Numbered from the stretch's first letter, positions 27,387 through 36,765 are shown. The stretch: DNA of 64,000 nt from JADCRZ01 sp037718865 (GCA_037718865.1 JBBJMP010000018.1:54787-118786), one strand, 5' to 3'. Made by a program: numbers and translations. Notes: a model not told the origin generated them from the sequence alone.

Positions 27387-28225
27387 ACGGCCATGTTCAG
27401 TATGGGTGAAAAGAAATGTTCCGGAAACGCCGTAAAATCCATGGTAAAATCAACTCCTGATGTAACCGTTGCCGTTTCTATAATATCGAAATATTTTAAT
27501 AACTCTTCATACATGGCAGATTTAAGGTCAATCATTCCGCTTAACTGTACCGCCGTATCTTTTGGACTGATATGAAAGCGCTCGCATATGTTCAGCAAAT
27601 AATAGGCAACGTCCTCGGCTGTCTGATATTCCAGCCTTTGCACAAGCTGCAATCGTTGTGCTTCGATAACGGTGACCAATATCTCATTTGGATGAAAGAT
27701 CACATAAACCCTGTCCCGGATGTGATTTATGGCTTTTTGCTGGCACTCCAGCCATAAACTATGATGATGTCTAAATTTACCGGCCGCCATACTCCGTTGA
27801 AACAGATCATGCATTTCAGTTGGTACCCGGAAGACGTTATACATGTCCCATCCCGAAACCTTTTCACTGAATACTACTCCCCTATTCAGATCACCATGGA
27901 TCAGGGTAAGCAGCTCTGCTATAAGATCGACATGGAAATATTTTTCGGGCACCAGACAATTTTCCGGCCAGTTATAAACGATTACCGATTCTTCCATCGA
28001 TTCTTTCAGGATCGTATCATGCTGTAATATCTTTTCCAAAAGCTCCATCGTCTCAGCGGTGCTTTTAGATGTGAACTGGTAAAATTTCAGTACCACCACT
28101 GTTCCATCTTTCCTGACAACGATATAATGAAAATAATGCTGGCTCATCTCTATGACCAGGCGGCATTGGTTCCATTCCACAGAAGCCATCCCTGGCGAAG
28201 CAATATTGATAACTGGCTCAATCAT
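27374..28225 (-). CDS. DUF3822 family protein
   Basis: This 283-residue Bacteroidota-specific protein is taken from the ATG at 28225 (MIEPVINIASPGM). Thirty-eight further codons upstream are open, but their sequence is unlike the family. Visible features are the N-terminal LVIEMSQHYFHYIVVRKDGTVVVL, a central VVFSEKVSGWDMYNVFRVP and a late YHLL-like NICERFHISPKDTAVQLSGM. The function is unknown. It is cotranscribed with rsmD (13-bp overlap), an arrangement I recall as common in this phylum. Confidence 0.83.
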   Translation of the reverse strand: MIEPVINIASPGMASVEWNQCRLVIEMSQHYFHYIVVRKDGTVVVLKFYQFTSKSTAETMELLEKILQHDTILKESMEESVIVYNWPENCLVPEKYFHVDLIAELLTLIHGDLNRGVVFSEKVSGWDMYNVFRVPTEMHDLFQRSMAAGKFRHHHSLWLECQQKAINHIRDRVYVIFHPNEILVTVIEAQRLQLVQRLEYQTAEDVAYYLLNICERFHISPKDTAVQLSGMIDLKSAMYEELLKYFDIIETATVTSGVDFTMDFTAFPEHFFSPILNMAVCVS

Positions 28226-28406
28226 ATTTCCTACAGGCTGCAATAATACTATAATAAGTTCAAACTGAGGAGTAGTGGGTTTAGTCGGGTATTTCATACC
28301 TGTGAAGCTTTCGATATCCGGCGTCAGAACGACTAGCACCTAACACATAATTCATCACTCATAACTAATAATTCATAACTCTTTTCACTAGGTTTGCGGC
28401 TCTTCT

Positions 28407-29765
28407 ATGGCAAACGCTGCTTATATACCTGACTTAAGGCTGCAGATTTCTAACCGGCAGATACTAAAGATTGCTTTGCCTATCAGCTTTTCGATTCTTG
28501 TTCCCCAAATAAACTTTGTTACTAACAATATCTTTCTGGGGGGACTGGGAGAAGGCTCACTCGCAGCCGCAGGTATAACCGGAGTCTACTACCTGATCTT
28601 TGCAGTAATCGGTCTTGGACTTAACAACGGCCTACAGTCGTTGATTTCCAGGCGCGCAGGAGAAAACAGGGCGGAAGAGATCGGGCGGTTATTTGCACAA
28701 AGCGTTCGCATTTCTTTGGCAATAGCCTTGTTTGGCATCCTCGTCACCTATTTTGCAGCACCATCCATATTGAAATGGGCACTCCAATCGGAGAAAATTC
28801 ATGCCCAATCCACTGAATTTCTACGCATTCGCATCTGGGGACTTCCATTCTTATTTATATACCAAATGCGCAATGCCCTGCTTGTAGGCACTAACCAAAG
28901 CAAATATTTAATAGGTGGTGCACTGGCAGAAACGGTAGCTAATATATTCTTTGATTATGGCTTTATTTACGGCAAATTCGGCTTGCCTCGCATAGGATTT
29001 AATGGTGCAGCCTATGCCTCAATCATTGCCGAATTTACCGGCATGATCGTCGTATTTTTAACCATTCATCTCAATAGTATCGGTAAACGCTTTAATCTGT
29101 TCAAACATTTTCATTGGGATCCTGTAACCGCCAAACTTATACTTACCCAGTCACTGCCGCTCATATTTCAGTATGCAATCAGTATTGTAAGCTGGCAGTT
29201 ATTTTATATACTGATCGAACATTATGGTTCAAGGGCATTGGCCATCTCCAACACTATGCGTAATATCTTTGGCATGTTTGGCGTATTTACCTGGGCATTT
29301 GCCGCAACTACCAATACAATGGTTAGTAACATCATCGGTCAGGGACTACAGGATAAGGTACCCGGCCTGATAAAAAAAATAGCGATTATCAGCACTAGCA
29401 CCGGTTTGTTCTTTTGCGTGCTGTTAAATACATTCCCGCGTTTATTCCTGTCTGTTTTCGGGCAGAGCAATGATTTTATCACAGCTGCCACACCTGTGCT
29501 GCGGATTGTGTCATCAGCGTTGGTAATCATGTCTTTTGCCGTCGTCTGGCTGAACGCCATCATAGGCACAGGAAATGCCAAAATAAACCTGGGCATTGAA
29601 ATCGTAGCTATTGTGGCTTATTCAATCTATGTATTTGTCGTACTTGAAGTGTTGAACCTGGGTATCCTTGCAGGCTGGCTGTCGGAGTGGCTATATTGGA
29701 TAATCCTGTTTACACTTTCCTGGTTATACATACGGAGCGGAAAATGGAAAAACAAGATTATTTGA
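28407..29765 (+). CDS. MATE-family efflux transporter
   Basis: This 452-residue inner-membrane protein has about 12 hydrophobic helices in two repeated halves. The N-terminal ILKIALPISFSILVPQINFVTNNIFLGGLGEGSLAAAGI is the MATE signature. Such proteins export organic cations, drugs or metabolites using Na+ or H+ gradients; the substrate here is unknown. The gene is transcribed alone on the plus strand, between two minus-strand groups. Confidence 0.92.
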   Translation: MANAAYIPDLRLQISNRQILKIALPISFSILVPQINFVTNNIFLGGLGEGSLAAAGITGVYYLIFAVIGLGLNNGLQSLISRRAGENRAEEIGRLFAQSVRISLAIALFGILVTYFAAPSILKWALQSEKIHAQSTEFLRIRIWGLPFLFIYQMRNALLVGTNQSKYLIGGALAETVANIFFDYGFIYGKFGLPRIGFNGAAYASIIAEFTGMIVVFLTIHLNSIGKRFNLFKHFHWDPVTAKLILTQSLPLIFQYAISIVSWQLFYILIEHYGSRALAISNTMRNIFGMFGVFTWAFAATTNTMVSNIIGQGLQDKVPGLIKKIAIISTSTGLFFCVLLNTFPRLFLSVFGQSNDFITAATPVLRIVSSALVIMSFAVVWLNAIIGTGNAKINLGIEIVAIVAYSIYVFVVLEVLNLGILAGWLSEWLYWIILFTLSWLYIRSGKWKNKII

Positions 29766-29768
29766 GAG

Positions 29769-29788
29769 GGTGAGACTCACATCTCACC
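29769..29788. terminator. Possible bidirectional hairpin between convergent genes
   Basis: A 7-bp inverted repeat GGTGAGA/TCTCACC (29769-29775, 29782-29788) sits between the convergent MATE and TPR genes and overlaps the TPR stop codon. No T-run follows on either strand. Confidence 0.35.
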
Positions 29789-30557
29789 TACTTTGCAATT
29801 GCTTTAGAAACTCATTACCCTCTCGCTTGATCCTGGGATCATCTGCAGCCTGCACCGGTATGGTTTGTAATTGCTTTAATACGTCGATTGCCCTTTCCTT
29901 TTGATCATTTTTTTGATATGCTTTAGCTACTTCAAGATAGTTAATTGCCAGGTCAGGCTTAAGTGAACAGCTTTTCTCATAAAATTTTACCGACTCTGCA
30001 AAGGAAGAAGCCGGCAGCCCTCCAAAAAGAACTTTAGCCGCTATGCGTTCGAAACCGCTCAGGCTGCTGACTTCATAATGCCATTTACCCAAAACATGAT
30101 AAGCTTTAAAGTTTTTTGTGTCATTGCGAACAGCAATTTCCGCATACTTTTTTATATCAATTACCGCCATTACCTTTTCACGTCCGCTCAGCAACAGTGC
30201 CATCCTGCCTACGGCCATTGCCATAACAAAATTGGCCTCAGCGTAATTGGGGTTTATCTGAAGAGCAGTCTCAGCATAACGGCGTGCTTCTTTGAAGTGT
30301 TCAAGCTTTAATGACTTAGTTGGTTGACGGTTGCCTATTAAACTGCTCAATTCACTGGCCTTACAAAGCGCTGCCAGATGCCCTGGCTTTTTTTTTATGA
30401 CATCCAGATATTTTTTAAATGCTTCGTTTTCTTTCCTCGAATGTTCTAATACTTCAGCTTCCTTTAATAGAACCGCTACATCCTGGCAAAGGCTATCAAA
30501 AGGCAGTGCCAGTAAAACGGATAAGATAAGGGTTAATATGTCGCGCTTAATCGTCAA
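29784..30557 (-). CDS. Secreted TPR protein (RMD1-like)
   Basis: This 257-residue protein has an N-terminal signal peptide (LTLILSVLLALPFDSLCQ) and tetratricopeptide-type repeats across residues 30-245. AEANFVMAMAVGRMALLLSGREKV and AKVLFGGLPASSFAESVKFYEKSCSLKPD resemble the family of regulator-of-microtubule-dynamics-like proteins, which is widespread in bacteria with no known role. The start codon is TTG: a TAG lies three codons upstream and there is no ATG before residue 100. The TTG overlaps the end of folB by 11 bp and is preceded by AGAAAAAA, so coupling with folB is likely. Confidence 0.82.
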   Translation of the reverse strand: MTIKRDILTLILSVLLALPFDSLCQDVAVLLKEAEVLEHSRKENEAFKKYLDVIKKKPGHLAALCKASELSSLIGNRQPTKSLKLEHFKEARRYAETALQINPNYAEANFVMAMAVGRMALLLSGREKVMAVIDIKKYAEIAVRNDTKNFKAYHVLGKWHYEVSSLSGFERIAAKVLFGGLPASSFAESVKFYEKSCSLKPDLAINYLEVAKAYQKNDQKERAIDVLKQLQTIPVQAADDPRIKREGNEFLKQLQSR

Positions 30558-30906
30558 ATTTTTTCTCTAAGGTGATACCTACCTTGCCCTGAAAATTTTC
30601 GATGGCGGGGTTTATTTTATATATGGAAATGATGACCTCCCTGGCATTAGAGTACTGGTGCCTGATCTTCCTCACTATTGCCTCGGCTACCTCCTCCAGC
30701 AGCGGGCTGGATATGGCCATCCTTTTTTTTATTATATCATACAGCTCTTCATAATTGATTACTTCTGACAGGCTGTCTAATTTTACCTTCGACTCATCAT
30801 ATTTAACAGTAAGATCCACCAGGTACTCGTTGCCTACCCGGGCTTCCCCTCCATATATCCCGTGAAAAGCGTGAAAAGAAAGATCATTTAGTTGTACACT
30901 AAGCAT
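30547..30906 (-). CDS. folB: Dihydroneopterin aldolase
   Basis: This 119-residue folate-synthesis enzyme splits dihydroneopterin to 6-hydroxymethyl-dihydropterin and glycolaldehyde. Family marks are LSFHAFHGIYGGEARVGNEYLVDLTV at the N-terminus with the catalytic-region YGGE, INYEELYDIIKKRM, and LLEEVAEAIVRKI. Length is normal. It overlaps the start of the TPR gene by 11 bp and follows trxB on the other side by 64 bp. Confidence 0.94.
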   Translation of the reverse strand: MLSVQLNDLSFHAFHGIYGGEARVGNEYLVDLTVKYDESKVKLDSLSEVINYEELYDIIKKRMAISSPLLEEVAEAIVRKIRHQYSNAREVIISIYKINPAIENFQGKVGITLEKKFDD

Positions 30907-30970
30907 AAACCAGTTTTAAGTATCAGGTAATTATCGATATACTGAAACAGTTATATGGGGCAGCTATCTA

Positions 30971-31918
30971 TCAGACAAATCCTTTCTCCGACAAATAACG
31001 TTCCGCATCAAGCGCTGCCATACATCCGCTTCCTGCAGCGGTTACAGCCTGCCTGTAAATCTTGTCCTGCACATCACCACTTGCAAAAACGCCTTCTATA
31101 TTTGACTTTGAAGTTCCTGGGATTGTTTTTATATATCCGGCCTCATCCATGTCTATCCAGCCTTTAAAGATATCTGAATTGGGCGTATGGCCGATAGCGA
31201 CGAAAAATCCGCTGATCGGAATTACCTGCTTCTCCCCCGTTATGTTATTGATGACCCGTACCGACTCGACTCTGTTTTCACCCAGGATTTCATCGGTTTC
31301 CGTGTTAAAGTACATCCTAATATTTGCAGTCTTTTTCACCCTTTCCTGCATTACCTTGGAAGCCTTCATTTCGTTTTTTCGGATCAACATATGAACGGTA
31401 GAACAAAGCTTACTGAGGTATAATGCTTCTTCTGCTGCTGTGTCTCCTGCTCCAATTATAGCTACCTCCTTGCCACGGAAGAAAAATCCATCGCAAACAG
31501 CGCACGCGCTGACGCCAAAACCGTTTAAACGCTGCTCACTTTCAATGCCCAACCATTTGGCTGCGGCACCTGTAGCGATGATCACTGCATCAGCCTCAAT
31601 CAATTTTTCTTCATCAATCCAAACCTTGAACGGCGGCTGGGAAAAATCAACTTTGGTGGCCAGCCCGTACCTTACATCGGTACCCATTCTTACGGCCTGC
31701 TTTTCAAAATCAACCATCATTTCCGGTCCCTGTACGCCATTTGCATACCCCGGATAGTTTTCTACTTCAGTTGTAATAGTTAATTGGCCCCCCGGTTGTA
31801 TGCCCTGGTAGAGAACCGGCCTTATGTTTGCGCGTGATGCATATATCGCTGCAGAATAGCCAGCCGGCCCGGAGCCAATGATCAGACAATGAACTTTTTC
31901 AATCGTATTATTTTCCAT
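30971..31918 (-). CDS. trxB: Thioredoxin reductase
   Basis: This 315-residue FAD/NADPH enzyme reduces thioredoxin. I use the ATG at 31918 (MENNTIEKVHCLIIGSGPAG); 18 upstream codons are open but not family-like. FAD motif GSGPAG is at 15-20, the redox pair C139-A-V-C142 is in SACAVCDG, and the NADPH motif IIGAGDTA follows at about 154-161. GVFASGDVQD is near the C-terminus. An IS element inserted 98 bp upstream of its start (32017), so its promoter region may have been altered. Confidence 0.96.
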   Translation of the reverse strand: MENNTIEKVHCLIIGSGPAGYSAAIYASRANIRPVLYQGIQPGGQLTITTEVENYPGYANGVQGPEMMVDFEKQAVRMGTDVRYGLATKVDFSQPPFKVWIDEEKLIEADAVIIATGAAAKWLGIESEQRLNGFGVSACAVCDGFFFRGKEVAIIGAGDTAAEEALYLSKLCSTVHMLIRKNEMKASKVMQERVKKTANIRMYFNTETDEILGENRVESVRVINNITGEKQVIPISGFFVAIGHTPNSDIFKGWIDMDEAGYIKTIPGTSKSNIEGVFASGDVQDKIYRQAVTAAGSGCMAALDAERYLSEKGFV

Positions 31919-32008
31919 ACATAATCTTTGAATCCATTTTTTTGTGTTAACGTCTGCCATCCAAAAGTGCACAAAATTAAAGCTTAATTTATAAACAATA
32001 GGATCGGC

Positions 32009-32037
32009 TTTTCAACGGGTGCATTTAAAATTGTCGC
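32009..32037. repeat. Left end of the IS: 8-bp target duplication plus 21-bp terminal inverted repeat
   Basis: TTTTCAAC at 32009-32016 is the target duplication. The terminal repeat 32017-32037 begins GGGTGCATTT and ends TTGTCGC, and is matched perfectly in inverse at 33253-33273. Confidence 0.95.
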
Positions 32038-33273
32038 TATCCGTTTAAGCGGCCTCTTTAATCAATTCTACTACTTTCCCCCACTGTTTATTCATTGATA
32101 ACACTCTTAGATTTAGCATATTTTGAGCGCCGTTGTTAGTCCATCTTTGCCCCGATTGTTTCATCCGCTTTTGCACTACTGTTCTGTGTGCTGATTCTAT
32201 TGCACCCGACCCTATTATACCGGCACCTGTATTTTTATAGCATTGGTAATCCATTCTATAAGCATTGCTGGTATAATAATTAATCAGTGATAGTGCGTCC
32301 CGGCTTTCACTATCTTTTCGTTTTATGTTTTTGATAACCGCTGTCACTTTACTTTGTAATAACAGTTCTTTTTGTTTTTCTGTCCATTTTTTCAGCTTCG
32401 CTTCATCAGTAAAAATAGTATTGGCAAATTGATGCAGGTGTTCACAAACATGATAATAGTCCAGTATGGATACGGCTAGCGGATAGGCATCTTCTATCCA
32501 GTTTTTTATCCATGTTCCCCCATCAGCAATAAATACCAATCGCTTCCCCAATCTGCCATACGACTCTATTAACGTATCCATATGGCTGGTAAAATCCTTA
32601 TGGTTTCCCAGGTGGGCTACGTATTGTGAATGCCTTATCCAGCTTGAGTTCCCGTTAGGGTCAATGCAAGAGTCGCTCGTAAACATCCTGCCCACTTTTA
32701 CTTCCTTCCAACCTTCATCCCGGGTTAACAGCATAGAGCCGTCTGCTTCCACATACAACACTTCGCCTTTCTTTACCGGTTCTAACGACCGGCAAACATT
32801 TACTTCCTTTTCAGCTAACTTGCCGTAGCAATCTGTTACCAGATAAACCTGGGAGGTACTCACTTGTATATCTATAAATTTTTCCAGCACCTCATTGCAT
32901 CTTTGATAACAATCCATCTGGCCAGCATACACCAATAGTTCCTGCAAATGAGGACTTATTTGAAAACCATTCGCACCATTACTAAAACTATGGGTTTTAT
33001 TTATACTGACTTTCCCAAATTTGGTGAGTGTTTTTTTTTACGCCTGTCGGCCGGTACGTCACTTATATTTGCTTCCAAGACTGACCTGCCCAGGTCCCGC
33101 CATATTTTCTCAAACTCTTTTTCGTAGTCGTAAAAATTATCAATTTTATTTAAGGCTTGTAATTCTGCATACCGCTTTTGCGCTAAGGCAATGAAATTGG
33201 CTTCCGTCATGGGTTGGTAGATTTGGTTTGCCAAATTTAGCCATTTTTTTATGCGACAATTTTAAATGCACCC
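32017..33273 (-). mobile_element. Complete ISKra4-like insertion sequence, 1257 bp
   Basis: The element is bounded by 21-bp perfect terminal inverted repeats and flanked by an 8-bp direct repeat, TTTTCAAC, so it transposed as a unit. It carries one transposase on the minus strand, split by a probable frameshift. It lies between trxB and a DUF4249 gene. Both ends and the target duplication are undamaged, which suggests recent insertion. The family is inferred from the transposase sequence rather than from a database match. Confidence 0.93.
32045..33210 (-). CDS. ISKra4-like DDE transposase, probable -1 frameshift product
   Basis: Two frames together give about 388 residues. The first, from the ATG at 33210 (MTEANFIALAQKRYAELQ), ends at 33001. 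The second runs from about 33040 to 32045. They join at nine consecutive A (plus-strand T 33031-33039): slipping back one base there continues as KKTLTKFGKVSINKTH and into LQELLVYAGQMDCYQ. Catalytic residues appear as D in VEADGSM, D in FIADGGTWIKN and E in GSGAIESAHR. The A9 run suggests ribosomal frameshifting or transcriptional slippage rather than decay, because the rest is intact. Confidence 0.88.
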
Positions 33274-33281
33274 TTTTCAAC
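33253..33281. repeat. Right end of the IS: 21-bp terminal inverted repeat plus 8-bp target duplication
   Basis: 33253-33273 is the exact inverse of 32017-32037. TTTTCAAC at 33274-33281 repeats the left target copy. Confidence 0.95.
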
Positions 33282-33304
33282 CTGCCCGGTCCGCTGTAAT
33301 GAGT

Positions 33305-34189
33305 TTACCTGGGAATGATCAAAGAAATATATTGTACAGCGTAACCCCCAAAGTATCCCAGTGCTCCACCTTGAATATTTCCTAAAACCTTTGTTGGTGT
33401 TGAAAAGGGATTTCCAATACTTGCATAGCTATATTCCATCGTCCTCCAGAAATCAAACGTTGCCTTATCGATATTACAAAATTTGACTGTTACCGTATCT
33501 CCCTTTTGAAAGAAAGAATAATCATCAAGATTTATTTTTTCATTTCTGTCAATTCCTTTTTCCACTTCAATTTCATAGGTGCTGCCATTTATTATCTGAT
33601 CGTCAAATACCGAATTGATTCCCGGCAGAAAGGGACCATTGTCTACTTTAGTAAAAAACCGAATGTAATTACCGTATCCCGGAGGGTCCGTTACTTTAGT
33701 CATCAAAACTACTTTGTTTGTGTCCGGATTATTAACCGATTTGACCCACCACAATGAATCCAACTTCTTAGTCAGCGCAGGTATAGAAGTCTTTGAGTGA
33801 TATGCTTTCCCATTTACTTTGACTTCAAGAGAATAGTCATGGTTAAACTCGCCAACAAACACGTTTGACAGGTTGGAAGAGTCAATAGAGTAATAGTATA
33901 TACTAATATTTGCTGTTGTTTTGTAAGAGTATTCTTTTAATCGTTGCGATTGTACACCATTTGAAATACTGACCTCAGCGTCGTGCACAAAGGAATTCAG
34001 AAGAAGTTCAGGGGTTATCCGGCTGAAGTAATCCAAACTGGTTGATAATATAACTAAAGGTGGCTGATTATTTTCAATAACCGCCTCAACAACCAATCCA
34101 GGTACACTATTGTTGAGATCAAATGAAACCGACTTTTCGCATCTTGCAAGTAGTAGTACCAAGAATAAATAAATAACCGGATTTTTCAT
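33305..34189 (-). CDS. DUF4249 outer-membrane lipoprotein
   Basis: This 294-residue lipoprotein is taken from the ATG at 34189 (MKNPVIYLFLVLLLARC). The lipobox is LARC, with the cysteine at residue 17. The body has the DUF4249 pattern: LVVEAVIENNQPPLVILSTSLDYFS, then AEVSISNG, DTVTVKFCNIDKATFDFWRTMEYS and a late NIQGGALGYFGGYAV. Such proteins usually accompany a TonB-dependent receptor gene; none is here, so it may be an orphan. The neighbouring IS ends 23 bp past its stop. The function is unknown. Confidence 0.87.
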   Translation of the reverse strand: MKNPVIYLFLVLLLARCEKSVSFDLNNSVPGLVVEAVIENNQPPLVILSTSLDYFSRITPELLLNSFVHDAEVSISNGVQSQRLKEYSYKTTANISIYYYSIDSSNLSNVFVGEFNHDYSLEVKVNGKAYHSKTSIPALTKKLDSLWWVKSVNNPDTNKVVLMTKVTDPPGYGNYIRFFTKVDNGPFLPGINSVFDDQIINGSTYEIEVEKGIDRNEKINLDDYSFFQKGDTVTVKFCNIDKATFDFWRTMEYSYASIGNPFSTPTKVLGNIQGGALGYFGGYAVQYISLIIPR

Positions 34190-34278
34190 TATTGTCAGAT
34201 AAAAGGCGATTTTTAAAGATAACAAACAGGCATTCTGATGGTTGCCATCAAGTCACAAATAACGTTTACTTAACTGAT

Positions 34279-34330
34279 GCCGCAGATTCACAGATTAGCT
34301 ATCTAAATCATTAATCTGAGAATCTGCGGC
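34279..34330. repeat. Inverted repeat of the GCCGCAGATTC family, copy 1
   Basis: Arms at 34279-34297 and 34312-34330 (19 nt, one mismatch) begin GCCGCAGATTC and flank a 14-nt AT-rich loop. A second copy with nearly the same arms is at 43738-43789. Both lie between the start of one gene and the 3' end of the next. Confidence 0.88.
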
Positions 34331-34365
34331 CCTTGTTGATTGTTCTGACGGAAAATACATAATAA

Positions 34366-34391
34366 AAAGCCGGCGAATTTTCACCGGCTTT
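34366..34391 (-). terminator. Intrinsic terminator of rpoD
   Basis: An 8-bp stem AAAGCCGG/CCGGCTTT (34366-34373, 34384-34391) with a 10-nt loop is followed on the minus strand by a run of T. It begins 25 nt past the rpoD stop. Confidence 0.85.
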
Positions 34392-34416
34392 AAAAATATT
34401 AAAAGGAAACTATATG

Positions 34417-35274
34417 TTAACCTAAGTACGCCTTAAGTGCGTTACTATACCTTGCTTTTTGCAGACGCTTGATCGCTCTTTCTTTTATCTGGCGGATTCG
34501 CTCTTTTGTCAGATCGTATTTTTGTCCGATCTGCTCGATAGTGACTCCGTTTTCGCCATCAAGTCCGAAATAAGCATTTACAATTTCAGCCTCACGTGGA
34601 GAAAGAGACTTTAATACACGGCGGATTTCATTTCGTAAGGAATCCTGCATCACATCTTCATCTGTTTCGTCCCCACCTTCCAGTAGATCACCCATGGCTA
34701 CGTCTTCGGCTTCGTGGACAGGAGCATCTAAAGAACTGTGGCGGGTATTGCTCTGAAAAATATTGTTGATTTCGGTTTCGCTCATTTCCAGTATCTCGGC
34801 GAGTTCTTCTGTGGATGGCTCTCTTTCGTGTTCCTGTTCGAAGGCCATGTAAGCCTTATTAGCCTTATTGTAAGTACCGATCTTGTTCTGGGGAAGACGA
34901 ACCAGGCGACCCTGTTCGGCCAATGCCTGTAAAATAGATTGACGAATCCACCAAACAGCATACGAAATAAATTTAAATCCTTTCGTCTCGTCGAAGCGCT
35001 GAGCGGCTTTTATTAACCCAAGGTTACCCTCATTTATCAAATCACTTAAGGATAAACCCTGATGCTGATATTGTTTTGCTACAGAAACAACAAAACGTAA
35101 ATTAGCCTGAACCAGTTTATCTAATGCCCGTTGGTCACCCATTTTAATACGCTGGGCCAGAACGGTTTCCTCTTCAGGAGTAATCATGGAAATTTTAGAT
35201 ATTTCCTGTAAATATTTTTCAACCGCCTGCGAATCGCGGTTGGTAATCTGTGTAGCAATTTTAAGTTGCCTCAT
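34417..35274 (-). CDS. rpoD: Primary sigma factor RpoD (Bacteroidota type)
   Basis: This 285-residue vegetative sigma factor lacks region 1.1, as is typical in Bacteroidota. Region 1.2 is DSQAVEKYLQEISKISMITPEEE. Region 2 is ANLRFVVSVAKQYQHQGLSLSDLINEGNLGLIKAAQRFDETKGFKFISYAVWWIRQSI. Region 3 follows, and region 4 ends with TIEQIGQKYDLTKERIRQIKERAIKRLQ. It is monocistronic and ends at a strong terminator. A 227-bp AT-rich upstream region (35275-35501) holds no gene and no perfect -7 element; CATATTCTTTG at about 35314 is close. Confidence 0.97.
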   Translation of the reverse strand: MRQLKIATQITNRDSQAVEKYLQEISKISMITPEEETVLAQRIKMGDQRALDKLVQANLRFVVSVAKQYQHQGLSLSDLINEGNLGLIKAAQRFDETKGFKFISYAVWWIRQSILQALAEQGRLVRLPQNKIGTYNKANKAYMAFEQEHEREPSTEELAEILEMSETEINNIFQSNTRHSSLDAPVHEAEDVAMGDLLEGGDETDEDVMQDSLRNEIRRVLKSLSPREAEIVNAYFGLDGENGVTIEQIGQKYDLTKERIRQIKERAIKRLQKARYSNALKAYLG

Positions 35275-35501
35275 GCCTGTCTGATTTAGTAAGAGATACG
35301 TTCGGAAGACAAAGAATATGTATTAAAGGTTGCAAATTTTATGTTAATTAACAAGGCCTCTGCCTAAACAATTGTAAAATTACGTCCTAAAATTGAGAAT
35401 GCATAGTTTTTAGAAATATTTAGCAAAGAGAAGCCGTAAACAGGTATTTAATTCTTCTGCGAATCAAATGCGTACGTATTAAAAAAAAAAATATCTAGTT
35501 T

Positions 35502-36704
35502 TTAATAGGAATATATAATTTCTTCTTGTGTTGTTACGATCACCAATTCTTTTTTAGAACTTTTTTCAACTCTGCCGACAACCTGTGCATCAATATTAAA
35601 AGCCCTTGTGATGTCAATAATCATACCGGCATTTGATTCATCGGCGAAGATCTCCAGCCGGTGCCCCATATTAAACACCTGGTACATTTCGCGGTCGTCT
35701 GAACCTGAAGCCTTTTGAATAAGATCAAAGATGGGCGGCGGTGTAAACAATTGATCTTTCACTACCCGAAAATTAGTGTGCAGGTATTTCATACATTTGG
35801 TTTGACCCCCTCCGCTGCAGTGGATCAATCCATGAATATCGTCGAAATGGGAATCCAGTAAAACTTTTAAAACCGGGGCATAAGTCCGGGTTGGGCTCAA
35901 TATTAATTGTCCTATTGTAATCGTGGCCCCCCGGGAAGGCTGTTCGCCATTTGCAGCCGGCAGAATAATTTCATCAGTCATTTTAAATGAACCGATATAA
36001 ACAACATGATCATCGAGGGAAGCTTCAAAAGTTTCAGGGTACCTGGTGCTATATCCTTTTTGAAGAATGTCGTGCCTGGCACTGGTAAGCCCGTTACTGC
36101 CAATGCCGCTGTTGTAATTGGTTTCATAAATTGATTGTCCATCGCTGGCTAAGCCGACTATTACATCACCTTCCCGGATTTTTTCGTTAGTGATCAATTT
36201 ATTTTTGGGTGAACGGGCGGCCATGGTTCCGTTTACAGTGATAGTTCTTACCACATCACCCACATCTGCCGTTTCTCCGCCCAGGTATTGAATGTTCACC
36301 CCATAACGTTTTAACCCATCAAGAAACGCTTGTGAACCATTAATAATTTCTTCCAGTATTTCTCCTGGTATTAACTTTTTGTTTCTGTCAATGGTGGAAG
36401 AAAATAAAATATTGTCATAGATACCTACACAAATAAGATCGTCTAAATTCATGGTAATCGCATCCTGGGCAATTCCTTTCCACACTGAAAGGTCGCCCGT
36501 TTCCTTCCAGTATAAATAGGCAAGAATGCTTTTGGTACCTGCACCATCTGCATGCATAATATTAACCCAACCGGCGTCGCCTCCAAGATGATCTTCGTAG
36601 AGTTTGCAGAAAGCATAGGGAAATAACCCTTTATCTAAGTGTTCCGTGGCCTTATGAACATCTTCTTTCTGTGAAGAAACACCGCGTTGGGAGTAAAGAG
36701 ACAT
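35502..36704 (-). CDS. purM: Phosphoribosylformylglycinamidine cyclo-ligase
   Basis: This 400-residue AIR synthase closes the imidazole ring in purine synthesis. Family segments are the ATP-binding NIMHADGAGTKSILAYLYWKETGD, YLGGETADVGDVVRTITVNGT, GDVIVGLASDGQSIYETNYNSGIGSNGLTSAR and HCSGGGQTKCMKYL. It is longer than the enteric enzyme (about 345 residues), as in other Bacteroidota. It is monocistronic and divergent from ribF, with a good -7 element between. Confidence 0.93.
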   Translation of the reverse strand: MSLYSQRGVSSQKEDVHKATEHLDKGLFPYAFCKLYEDHLGGDAGWVNIMHADGAGTKSILAYLYWKETGDLSVWKGIAQDAITMNLDDLICVGIYDNILFSSTIDRNKKLIPGEILEEIINGSQAFLDGLKRYGVNIQYLGGETADVGDVVRTITVNGTMAARSPKNKLITNEKIREGDVIVGLASDGQSIYETNYNSGIGSNGLTSARHDILQKGYSTRYPETFEASLDDHVVYIGSFKMTDEIILPAANGEQPSRGATITIGQLILSPTRTYAPVLKVLLDSHFDDIHGLIHCSGGGQTKCMKYLHTNFRVVKDQLFTPPPIFDLIQKASGSDDREMYQVFNMGHRLEIFADESNAGMIIDITRAFNIDAQVVGRVEKSSKKELVIVTTQEEIIYSY

Positions 36705-36765
36705 AACAGGTTTTGGTTTGAATTGGTTTGTGTTGTTTTCAACATCTATTTTCTTCCGATTATAA

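Noticed and set aside
29769..29788. Strong terminator for the MATE gene
   Set aside because: A hairpin is present but no T-run on either strand; kept only at low confidence.
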